Below, one piece after another: positions 54,878 through 62,390 of a stretch of DNA of 64,000 nt (positions within the stretch are counted from its first letter, which is position 1; the number at the start of each line of letters is the position of its first letter). The DNA comes from Candidatus Sumerlaeaceae bacterium (GTDB taxonomy: Bacteria; Sumerlaeota; Sumerlaeia; Sumerlaeales; Sumerlaeaceae): the NCBI GenBank assembly GCA_019695055.1, contig JAIBAT010000105.1, forward strand, positions 16,605 through 80,604. Direction: 5' to 3'. The notes beneath the pieces were generated by a model. It made no database searches, had not been told where the DNA came from, and worked only from the letters and a program-made list of their open reading frames with translations. Position numbers and translations under genes: made by a program.

Positions 54878-54922
54878 CATCCCCGAAGGGGACCCATGAA
54901 TAGCCGCACGCGCAGCCTGCGA
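54878..54922 (-). repeat. Dispersed hairpin repeat, copy B
   Basis: On the minus strand this reads GCAGGCTGCGCGTGCGG then CTATTCA, followed by a palindrome GTCCCCTTCGGGGATG. The 24-base left arm matches copy A at 23 positions, while the right part is not conserved. It lies in the gap before the secreted protein gene at 55025. Confidence 0.65.
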
Positions 54923-55024
54923 ATCCCTCTGCCGTTGAAAATTTTGACCGGCATAAGGGATAGACATTGGGCAATCGAAGTAATCTCACGTGGTTCATCA
55001 AAAACGAAGCAATTGAGGAAGGTC

Positions 55025-55945
55025 ATGAAGAACATTTTGGCGCGGGCTGGTGCTCGCCTGATTATGGGCCTGGTTGTTTGCCAGGCGGGCTTGCCGGTTG
55101 TGGCCGCGGAGACCACGACCGCCCCGGCGTTTCCCACCAAGGCCTTTCGGGTGCGTGCGGCTGCGGAGGTCGAGACATTCGCATTCAATGGGAACGGAGC
55201 GGCGCTGAACGGCACCACGCAGACCACGTGCGAAGCCGCAGGGTGGTACTCCCGCGAAAAGGTGCTGGGTTTGTTCCGGCTGTCCGGCGGCGAGGATGAA
55301 GTCTTCGTGGCGAGGAAGGCCCCGCTGCCCGCCACCCTGGAATATTGGTTCCGGGGGAACCCGCGACTGTTCGATTCCGCAATGCCCGTTTGGCCGGGGC
55401 ACTTCACCCGCATGGTGTCGCCCTACTTCACCTGGGTGCTGCTCTCCGAATTTGCCAGGGACAAGGACATCGTATCCTTCAGACCGCGCGAATGGCCGCC
55501 CGGCGTACCCTCCATACCCGATTCCCGCGTCCTTGCAAAGGCCTATCGGGGGCCGGATTATTGGTTTTATCGCTACTTCGAAACCCAGATGGACGCGCAA
55601 GGCCGCCTGCTCACGTGTCGCTACTATGAGCGGACGGCCCGCGATCAGGACAAGAAGCCAAAATCAGACAACCCGGAATCGCAGTTCCTGCATTCGTTCC
55701 GCCTCGACGAGTCACAGTTTACCGACTACGATTTGGAGTTCCAATTGCCCCGGACGCTCACCATCACCCGCTGGGAAGTCGCCGGGGCGTCCCCCGTCCG
55801 CCAGATGTTCCAATCCATCAATGTCAAAGTCACCAGCCTGGAGTGGCTGCCCAACAACTGGTCGATGCCCGAAACGATAGCGGAGAACACGAAGAACCTG
55901 CTGCCCGCCGCCACAGCCACCGCATCGTCCACCTCGGCGCCCTGA
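55025..55945 (+). CDS. Secreted protein of unknown function
   Basis: A 306-residue protein with a signal peptide (about residues 1-27, LIMGLVVCQAGLPVVAAE). ATG 55025 was chosen because GAGGAAGG precedes it and the signal peptide starts there; the open frame back to 54725 crosses a repeat and is not coding. The mature part is rich in aromatic and Arg residues (for example YWFRGNPRLFDSAMPVWPGHF, PDYWFYRYFET and LTITRWEVAGASP), and the final stretch is Ala/Thr/Ser-rich. No family recognised. The gene is alone on this strand between membrane-protein genes. Confidence 0.68.
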   Translation: MKNILARAGARLIMGLVVCQAGLPVVAAETTTAPAFPTKAFRVRAAAEVETFAFNGNGAALNGTTQTTCEAAGWYSREKVLGLFRLSGGEDEVFVARKAPLPATLEYWFRGNPRLFDSAMPVWPGHFTRMVSPYFTWVLLSEFARDKDIVSFRPREWPPGVPSIPDSRVLAKAYRGPDYWFYRYFETQMDAQGRLLTCRYYERTARDQDKKPKSDNPESQFLHSFRLDESQFTDYDLEFQLPRTLTITRWEVAGASPVRQMFQSINVKVTSLEWLPNNWSMPETIAENTKNLLPAATATASSTSAP

Positions 55946-56016
55946 GCGCCCACCCATTGGCCGACCAGACCGCAGGGAAGTGGTGTTGGTCAGAATTTCG
56001 TTTTGGCTGGCATGAT

Positions 56017-56409
56017 TTACTCAGGGCGTCGTTGTCTTGGAAGGTACAACAAGACTAATACCAAGCCAGCCCCAATAATGGGAGCCGACACGTGGTTCGG
56101 GATTTCGTATCTGTTAAAGACCGGAGGCCCTATAGCGAGGATCAGGATACAAGCAATCCTCGCCCTGAGGCTGAATCCAGATTTACGGTACACTTCCCCC
56201 AAGTTCTTCCATTGTTCCCTGAAACCAGATTTCGGCGCTTCAACATCTGTGTTCGATACAATGGGCCGTACCAGAAACCCCACGATCACCAACCCGAGAA
56301 TGAGGAACATTCCGTAGAAGCCCAAGAAATTACTGAGTGGGATCGACACAGTAAGCACCAGTATCGCTGCCAAACCCATCGTGAAGTAGAAATTCTGTTC
56401 CCGGGTCAT
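56017..56409 (-). CDS. Small four-helix membrane protein, unknown
   Basis: About 130 residues with four predicted membrane helices (about residues 8-24, 29-47, 80-95 and 108-123) and a short basic end PRQRRPE. ATG 56409 was chosen; the frame remains open to 56448, where a TTG could also start. Family not recognised. It converges with the secreted-protein gene. Confidence 0.5.
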   Translation of the reverse strand: MTREQNFYFTMGLAAILVLTVSIPLSNFLGFYGMFLILGLVIVGFLVRPIVSNTDVEAPKSGFREQWKNLGEVYRKSGFSLRARIACILILAIGPPVFNRYEIPNHVSAPIIGAGLVLVLLYLPRQRRPE

Positions 56410-56553
56410 AAGGTGTGCTTTCTGCCTTACGACCCCGAGTATTCTCAAGATAATTTATGCAGAACTCCTGACCGTCAAAGCCCAACGCCAACTATTTGCC
56501 GGCACTGCTTTCCGTTCGTGTCCGTCGAAGATCCCGTAAGCGGGGGCCTTCGC

Positions 56554-56598
56554 CATCCCCGAAAGGGATGGGAGGGATTAGCAACTGTTGCGGGTCCG
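56554..56598 (+). repeat. Dispersed hairpin repeat, copy C
   Basis: CATCCCCGAAAGGGATG (palindrome) then GGAGGGATTAGCAACTG and TTGCGGGTCCG. This part matches copy A in 36 or more of 44 positions, but lacks the left arm GCAGGCT...CTATTCA seen in A and B. It lies between a membrane-protein gene and the prepilin gene. Confidence 0.65.
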
Positions 56599-56632
56599 CA
56601 GACTCAAATGTCCACTTCCGCCCTGCAAACCG

Positions 56633-57235
56633 TTACGCGCGTCGCCTGGAATTGCCAGATTCTGTTCCCCATTTTTGTGACCGGATTAACTTGCCCCAGC
56701 TGACAATCCCATTAGTGGGATCGTATAGTCCCGTATCAATGAACGGCGTGCCGGGGATTGCTTCCCGAAATCCCGCCAAAGCAGGTCCTTGGCCATAAAC
56801 CCAATAGCTGCCGTGTCGCGTGCGCATTATGTCCCGCCAATAGGTTTGGTTAGGATCAGGGGAAGGCATGAAACTGTTAAAGCGATAATTGGTCCACTGC
56901 GGATTCTGCAGGCCCTCCGCCGTCGTATGATCCTCCATGATGTCCCAGATTTGGCCAGCTTCCATGTAGGCGACCGGAGTGGTCAGTTCCCTCGGAACCA
57001 GTCCCAGTTCATTTTCCGGTGGCAACGTTCCGTTGTCCGTCACATATAATTCGATCGCCCCGACGATCACACGCATATCGTTCCTTGATCTGGAGACTTT
57101 CGACCGCGCCTGGGCGTCGCTGATGCGCATCATGGCCACAGTCGCAACAGCCGCAATGATCACAACAACGACAAGAAGTTCCACGAGCGTAAAGGCTCGG
57201 CATGCACGGACGCCTAACTGGCCTCGATGATTCAT
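56633..57235 (-). CDS. Prepilin-type (pseudopilin-like) protein
   Basis: A 200-residue prepilin: leader MNHRGQLGVRACRA, then FTLVELLVVVVIIAAVATVAM with Glu5, then a helix RSRNDMRVIVGAIELYVTDNG typical of GspG-like prepilins in PVC-type phyla. The C-terminal half has aromatic residues and Asp/Gly turns, ending NSRRRA. ATG 57235 overlaps the stop of the preceding membrane protein gene by ATGA. Probably a minor pilin or pseudopilin encoded away from the main T2SS locus. Confidence 0.82.
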   Translation of the reverse strand: MNHRGQLGVRACRAFTLVELLVVVVIIAAVATVAMMRISDAQARSKVSRSRNDMRVIVGAIELYVTDNGTLPPENELGLVPRELTTPVAYMEAGQIWDIMEDHTTAEGLQNPQWTNYRFNSFMPSPDPNQTYWRDIMRTRHGSYWVYGQGPALAGFREAIPGTPFIDTGLYDPTNGIVSWGKLIRSQKWGTESGNSRRRA

Positions 57236-57609
57236 GCGCTCCGCTCCGCCACCCGCCGCCGTGGCAGTAGTACCAGAACCACAAACCCGCTCAGCGAGAT
57301 CAGACCTTCCATGTGCGTATTCGCGCTCTCCCCCAGCCCCAGCTCGAATCGGTACCCCAGATACTTCATTATCCCCGCTGCAATGGGCCCCGCAAATATC
57401 AGCAACATCCACGCCCCATGATAACCCTTTTCCCGCACATACCGATAGATCCCAAAGTAGCATAAACCACTCCCCAGCAGTAGCCCGACGAGGAAGAGCG
57501 TGTGGCCCATCCAATCATTGCCCAGAAACGACCCAAACAGCAGCACGGCAAGGATCACCACCATCCCCGCGCCAAACGCCACATTGCTCGATGTCGGCCG
57601 CCACTTCAT
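57232..57609 (-). CDS. Small four-helix membrane protein upstream of a prepilin gene
   Basis: A 125-residue protein with four predicted membrane helices (about residues 11-29, 35-53, 66-84 and 101-116) and a basic C-terminus LLPRRRVAERSA. Family not recognised. The 4-base overlap with the prepilin gene points to translational coupling and perhaps a shared process. Confidence 0.58.
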   Translation of the reverse strand: MKWRPTSSNVAFGAGMVVILAVLLFGSFLGNDWMGHTLFLVGLLLGSGLCYFGIYRYVREKGYHGAWMLLIFAGPIAAGIMKYLGYRFELGLGESANTHMEGLISLSGFVVLVLLPRRRVAERSA

Positions 57610-57725
57610 GCAAAAACCCCTTTTGTCATTTCGTTTTATTACAAGGTGTCACGGCGTGCCCCAAAATCAAAGATAAAATCTATCGTCCTTCATTTGCGTA
57701 CCATTGCCTCTTTGTCGCCTTCTTG

Positions 57726-58478
57726 TTACTCCGACGTATCCAGGGCAAGGTAACGCCTTCTGTTCGCAAACACCAAAAGTAGCGTAATGGGCACGATGAT
57801 CAAGAACTGCGATGCAACCGTGAGGATGATCCCATCGAGGTTCCCTCGGAAATCAGGAATGTAGCCCCCAAATCCGCTCCTCAAACACACACCGAAAAGA
57901 ATCTCTGCCGGAACCATGACCAGGAAGACGGAGTATAGTACGGACACAAGGGGCAGGCGCGCTTTCACATACAGTGACTCTGCCAATGCCAACAGCAAGG
58001 CGGGGCGCGAAAGCGCACACAGCCAATAGACCAGATAGGCATTCGATACTTGGGCGAAATACCTTAGGTCGTAGCCGCGTCCGAGGGAAACAATATATAA
58101 GTGACAAAGCAAAAGCCCTGCAAAAATGCCGGTAATGACCAGCACCATTTGCTTCACGCCGGCCATCCCCATTAGGCCACGAAGGGCCCCGTAGTTTGGG
58201 ACGGCTTCAAATTGCAGGCTTGTAAACTTCCTGCTCAAGAGTCGCCAAGTCCATAATATGCAGACGTCAATGGTCAACAGGATCACGGCTATTCCTGGAA
58301 TCGGGAGCGGGTGCCATTTTTGCAGTTTGTGAATGTATCCAAACGCAAAGCTGGTGGCAATTGGTCCTGCTATGCCAATTGCAATCATCCCCAAGGTCCG
58401 CCACCAATACCCCCGCCCCACCAGCAGCCGCAATGCCTGCCTGCGGAAATCCGGGTCCATTCGCTCAGAGCTTGCCAT
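57726..58478 (-). CDS. Polytopic membrane protein, unknown
   Basis: About 250 residues with six predicted membrane helices. ATG 58478 (MASSERMDPDFRRQALRLL) was chosen because the open frame further upstream runs into the CTTTGC repeat; ATG 58460 (MDPDF) is an alternative. Hydrophobic segments include TLGMIAIGIAGPIATSFAF, AVILLTIDVCILWTW, QMVLVITGIFAGLLLCHL and FLIIVPITLLLVFA. Family not recognised. Confidence 0.6.
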   Translation of the reverse strand: MASSERMDPDFRRQALRLLVGRGYWWRTLGMIAIGIAGPIATSFAFGYIHKLQKWHPLPIPGIAVILLTIDVCILWTWRLLSRKFTSLQFEAVPNYGALRGLMGMAGVKQMVLVITGIFAGLLLCHLYIVSLGRGYDLRYFAQVSNAYLVYWLCALSRPALLLALAESLYVKARLPLVSVLYSVFLVMVPAEILFGVCLRSGFGGYIPDFRGNLDGIILTVASQFLIIVPITLLLVFANRRRYLALDTSE

Positions 58479-58779
58479 ATAAGCCCAGCAACTACATCCC
58501 ACCGCCCATGCCGTCAAACTCTTTGCGAACCTTTGCACCTTTGCGCCTTTGCGTCAAAGCCGCTGCCCACCTCGGAACCAACCCGCCTCCACCGGTGTCA
58601 AATCCCCCAATGTCCGCCCGTGCGACCTTAAAAGCACACTACAATGCCGCCCACCCAACCGTGGACATCCCTTCAATAGTCCTTGCCTATCCCCATCCTT
58701 AGTGGTGCAGTATCGGTGCATTATGCGAGAAATAGGGGAGCCATAGGCCATCATGCCGGGGGGGTGCCGCTAATACGCC
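58479..58779. other. Intergenic region with short iterated repeat
   Basis: No gene is supported. The left part holds the CTTTGC iterations; the right part, up to the GTG start at 58780, has a G-rich GGGGGGGTG that may act as a ribosome site. Confidence 0.45.
58521..58556 (+). repeat. CTTTGC-iterated intergenic repeat
   Basis: CTTTGC occurs four times at 58521, 58531, 58539 and 58547 (spacings 10, 8 and 8 bases), with the last two as CTTTGCGC and CTTTGCGTC. Similar CTTTGCGNC chains are scattered between genes in many environmental bacterial genomes; that comparison is from memory. Confidence 0.6.
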
Positions 58780-59460
58780 GTGAAGATTAAGCCGGACATC
58801 GTCGTTGGGGGCTTTGCGGGGCGGCCCAAAAACAGCCATCTGGTGATGTATGTGCGCGGTGGGGAGGTGCTGGCGCGGGCGCATGTGACGCCGCGGAACC
58901 CAAACACGACGGACCAGCAGGCGTCGCGGGGGATGCAGACGGCGGCGGCGCGGCATTGGGGGACGCTCACCATGGCGCAGTTTGCCGCCTGGGACAAGTA
59001 CGCCCGGCGCCATTTTCGCGGCGCGAAGCTCACCGGTTACCTGCTGTTTCGGCAGGTGCAATACATGCGGCTGGCCATGGGTCTGCCGCTTTGCGCCAAC
59101 GCGCCGACCTCGCCGCCGCCGCCAGCGCCCCTCAAGGCCACCGTGATGGCGCCCACGGACCCCGCCCAATTCGACATCCAAATCACGCATTCCCAGCGGC
59201 GCATCACGGACTATCGCCTGCGGGTGGACATCACTCCCGCCACGCCCAGCCGCGGCCGCAAACCCCGCGCGACCGATTTCCGCATGATCCGCCACGTCGG
59301 GCCCGAATCGTTCCTGCCGCTCCAGGCCAGCAAAACCATCGTCACCATCCCCGGCGCACGCTATCGCATCCCCGCCGGAGCACGCTTCGGCCTGCGCCTT
59401 ACCATCCTTAACCCCGACGGCGTGCCCGGCCCCACCCTTACGCTGGACCTCATCCGCTGA
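58780..59460 (+). CDS. Uncharacterised protein with phage-associated N-terminal pattern
   Basis: A 226-residue protein starting GTG. The N-terminal half (FAGRPKNSHLVMYVRGGEV, TPRNPNTTDQQASRG, LTMAQFAAWDKYARR) resembles a small domain seen in phage-related and hypothetical bacterial proteins with the pattern 'SGR...R...PxNPNTxxQ...W..LT..Q..AW'. This resemblance is from memory of sequence style. The C-terminal half (about 120-226) is beta-rich and Pro-linked. No other phage genes are visible nearby. Function unknown. Confidence 0.6.
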   Translation: MKIKPDIVVGGFAGRPKNSHLVMYVRGGEVLARAHVTPRNPNTTDQQASRGMQTAAARHWGTLTMAQFAAWDKYARRHFRGAKLTGYLLFRQVQYMRLAMGLPLCANAPTSPPPPAPLKATVMAPTDPAQFDIQITHSQRRITDYRLRVDITPATPSRGRKPRATDFRMIRHVGPESFLPLQASKTIVTIPGARYRIPAGARFGLRLTILNPDGVPGPTLTLDLIR

Positions 59461-59525
59461 GCCCACCCCCCGACGATTTTACTGGAATCTTCCCCCCAAG
59501 ACCCGCGTATAGGAACACGAAAACC

Positions 59526-60221
59526 ATGCCACGGCACCCCATCATCCGCCGCACTCTCCATACCGAACGCTCCCGCGTCGAGGCTCTCGCCGAGACGTGG
59601 GTCGAGGAACTCGCCAACGCTGTCACGCACGGCATCGGCGCCGTGCTGAGTATTGCGGGGCTGGTGGTGATGGTCACGTTCGCGGCGTTCTCAGGGGACC
59701 CCTGGCGCATCGTGAGCTGTGCCATATACGGCACCTCTCTCTGCATGCTTTACACGGCGTCGACCCTCTACCACACCTTCCAGCATCCCACGCTGAAAAG
59801 CTTCCTGCGCATCTGCGACCACTCGTGCATCTACCTGCTCATCGCGGGGAGCTACACGCCGTTTGCGCTGGTTACGCTGCGCGGACCGCTGGGGTGGACC
59901 GTCTTCGGCGTCATCTGGGGGCTGGCCTTCGCGGGCATCATCTTCAAGCTGTTCCTCACCGGAAAGCATGAGATGCTTTCGACGCTGCTTTACCTCGGCA
60001 TGGGTTGGATTAGCGTCATCATGGCGAAGCCGCTGCTGGCGCACATGCCCATGGCGGGCGTCGGCCTGATTATCGCCGGTGGCGTGGCCTATACCTTCGG
60101 GGTGATCTTCTACGCGTGGGAGCGGTTGCCGTATAATCACGCCATCTGGCACCTGTTTGTGCTGGCCGGGAGCCTGTTCCATTTCCTGGCCGTTTTGCTT
60201 TACGTGCTGCCCGTTCGGTAA
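59526..60221 (+). CDS. Hemolysin III family membrane protein
   Basis: A 231-residue protein with seven predicted membrane helices. Family motifs are EELANAVTHGIGAVLS, STLYHTFQHPTLKSFLRICDHSCIYLLIAGSYTPF, and YNHAIWHLFVLAGSLFHF, with the conserved His and Asp residues that in the wider PAQR/alkaline-ceramidase-like superfamily bind zinc. The true function in bacteria is not lysis; roles in membrane fluidity or lipid homeostasis are proposed. It stands alone with short gaps on both sides. Confidence 0.94.
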   Translation: MPRHPIIRRTLHTERSRVEALAETWVEELANAVTHGIGAVLSIAGLVVMVTFAAFSGDPWRIVSCAIYGTSLCMLYTASTLYHTFQHPTLKSFLRICDHSCIYLLIAGSYTPFALVTLRGPLGWTVFGVIWGLAFAGIIFKLFLTGKHEMLSTLLYLGMGWISVIMAKPLLAHMPMAGVGLIIAGGVAYTFGVIFYAWERLPYNHAIWHLFVLAGSLFHFLAVLLYVLPVR

Positions 60222-60286
60222 CATTTCCTCCCCCGCTGTACTCTTTTTGTGTAAACGCCCTTAGGGGGGCAGAAAGACAGGGAACC

Positions 60287-62299
60287 ATGAAACTCCATCT
60301 CAAGGCCGCACTTGCGGCTATGCTTTGCACCACTATGCTCGCTGCAGCGCCGCTGCGCGCCGATAACGAGCCCGCCAAAGCCGCCACCAAGGATACCGCC
60401 GCCATGGCCGCGACCGCCGCCAAGGCGCCGAAATCCATCGACGACGCCAACGCCTGGGTCGTCGTCGGCGACGTCAAAGGGTTTATCCAGAAGGTGGGGG
60501 AGGTCATCGGAAAGGTTCGCCCCGGGACGGATACCTCCCAGGCGACCACCTTCCTCGGCGTGATGCTCGGAAACCCCACCATTGGTGACCTTCCCGCCGG
60601 CAGCGGCGTGGCCATGCTGATCCTGCCGAACGGCGACAACATTGCCTTCGCCGAGCTGCCCGAGCCCAAGGCCGAGGCCAACGCCAAGCCTGCGGGTTTC
60701 GCGCTGCCCTCCACCCGCGCCGAGGGCCTCACCATCTTCGGCAAGACCCAGGCAAGCGCCGACGCCGGCAAGGCGCTCGCCGCCGACGTGAAGGCAAAGC
60801 TCCTCGGTGGCAAGCGTACATCGTCGCTCCACGTCACTGTCCCCTTCGGCCGCATCCTGAAGGAACACGACAAGGATATCCGCGACGGCATCGCCGACTA
60901 CATCGAGAATGTCATGAAGATCCAGGAAGCCGGCCGCAAGATGGGCCAGCCCCCCTCCGTTACCACCGCCACGGCTCGCATGTTGGAGGGAGAGTTCCGC
61001 GTCTTCCACAAGCTCGTCTCCCGCATCAAGACGGTGGAGTTCGACCTTGATCTCACCCCCGACGGCATCCGCACGGAGGCCCTCTTCATACCCGAGAAGC
61101 CCGTTGCGCCCAAGGCGGCCCCCGGCGGCCAGCCCACGGTCTCCGACGCCATCAAGCTTATTTCCGGCCAAGGCGCCATGCGCATGGCTATGGAGTTCAA
61201 CCCCGAGGCCATTACCACCTTCATGGAAGGCGACCTGATGGCCGTCCTCACCGAGATGGGCCTTACCAAGGACGATCTGGGAACAGCCCTGAAATGGATG
61301 AAAGACTGGAATGCCTGCTTCGGCGGCGCCGCTGCGTTCGACATGTTCACGCCCGGTAGCAAGGCCTTTGGCGGCCAGATGATCGTGCGCCTGCGCAACC
61401 CCGAAACCGCCCTCAAGATGCTCGAATCCATGCCCGAGATGTTCAAGGCCAGCGGCCTCACCAAACTCTATGAGGACATGGGCGCCCCCGTCACCATTGA
61501 ATTCAAGAAGAACGCCCGCGAGATCAAGGGAATACCCGTCCACGAACTGCGCTTCAATGTGCAGGCTGGCAACGTCCCGAACCAGCTGGCCGCCAGCATG
61601 AAGATGTGGGCGTCCGGCGTATACCAGATCGCTGCCGTGGATAACTGGCTGCTCTACCTGGTGGGTGAAGGCTCCATGGAGGAGTTCATCGACGCCGTGA
61701 AAGCCAAGTCCAACCCCGGTACGGCTCCTCTTGCGGCCGAGAAGATCTTCGGGGCTGGTGGCTACTTCTACACGGATTACAACATCGGCGCCGCCATGAA
61801 GATGATGCAACCGGCACTGCCCGACGACCCGGCTAACGCCGCCGCCAAGGCCGCCCTGCAGGCCATGAGCGACGCCATGGCCTCGGCTCCTCCGCTGCTG
61901 GCCGCGGCATTCAATGATGGCGGGCGGCACAAGGTGGACGTCATCGTACCCCTCGGGTTCCTCGAAGCCGTCGCTGCAGGCGCGATGAAGGCTGCGGCCG
62001 CCGGTAACGCGAAGATGGACAAGGCTCCGGCCACCACCAGTTCTGCCACCAGGGAGAAGTCCCCTGCCGATCAGTGCGCTGAGAACCTCAGCAAGATTGA
62101 CGGCGCCAAGGAGCAGTGGGCGTTGGACACCAGCCAGAAGTTCGGGGCGGAAGCCAAGTGGGACAGCCTGATAGGTGATGATAAGTACCTAAAACGCATG
62201 CCGGTTTGCCCCGACGGTGGCGTCTACACCATTGGCAAGGTTGGGGAACCCCCCACCTGCAGCATCGGCAAGGAAAAGGGCCACGCGCTGAAGAAGTAG
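60287..62299 (+). CDS. Secreted protein with a pilin-type C-terminal domain
   Basis: A 670-residue protein with a signal peptide (about residues 1-25, AALAAMLCTTMLAAAPLRAD). Most of the chain (about 45-575) is not recognised: alpha/beta, rich in Ala, Met, Lys and Gly, with no catalytic motif visible. Residues 594-670 carry a domain shared with the pilins at 15.7-16.6 kb: CAENLSKIDGAKEQ, LKRMPVCPDGGVY and PTCSIG are the matching blocks. It has no prepilin signal, so the pilin-style globular domain is attached to an ordinarily exported protein. AGGGAA precedes the ATG at correct spacing. It may associate with pili or with a surface structure; function unknown. Confidence 0.85.
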   Translation: MKLHLKAALAAMLCTTMLAAAPLRADNEPAKAATKDTAAMAATAAKAPKSIDDANAWVVVGDVKGFIQKVGEVIGKVRPGTDTSQATTFLGVMLGNPTIGDLPAGSGVAMLILPNGDNIAFAELPEPKAEANAKPAGFALPSTRAEGLTIFGKTQASADAGKALAADVKAKLLGGKRTSSLHVTVPFGRILKEHDKDIRDGIADYIENVMKIQEAGRKMGQPPSVTTATARMLEGEFRVFHKLVSRIKTVEFDLDLTPDGIRTEALFIPEKPVAPKAAPGGQPTVSDAIKLISGQGAMRMAMEFNPEAITTFMEGDLMAVLTEMGLTKDDLGTALKWMKDWNACFGGAAAFDMFTPGSKAFGGQMIVRLRNPETALKMLESMPEMFKASGLTKLYEDMGAPVTIEFKKNAREIKGIPVHELRFNVQAGNVPNQLAASMKMWASGVYQIAAVDNWLLYLVGEGSMEEFIDAVKAKSNPGTAPLAAEKIFGAGGYFYTDYNIGAAMKMMQPALPDDPANAAAKAALQAMSDAMASAPPLLAAAFNDGGRHKVDVIVPLGFLEAVAAGAMKAAAAGNAKMDKAPATTSSATREKSPADQCAENLSKIDGAKEQWALDTSQKFGAEAKWDSLIGDDKYLKRMPVCPDGGVYTIGKVGEPPTCSIGKEKGHALKK

Positions 62300-62390
62300 C
62301 CCGGGCGCGGCATTCTCTGGTTTACTTTTCCAAACCCCTTGGGTGGGATTTGTGGCCTGTTTGGGCAAATCCTGCTTCAGGGGGTTGGGA

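Noticed and set aside
54725..55024. 100-codon upstream extension of the secreted-protein gene
   Set aside because: It crosses repeat copy B and is antisense to another gene's start; the signal peptide begins at ATG 55025 with a ribosome site.
60200..61930. Minus-strand open frame of 576 residues
   Set aside because: It is antisense to the secreted 670-residue protein, whose signal peptide and pilin-type domain are in the plus frame; the minus frame has low-complexity Gly/Leu/His content.
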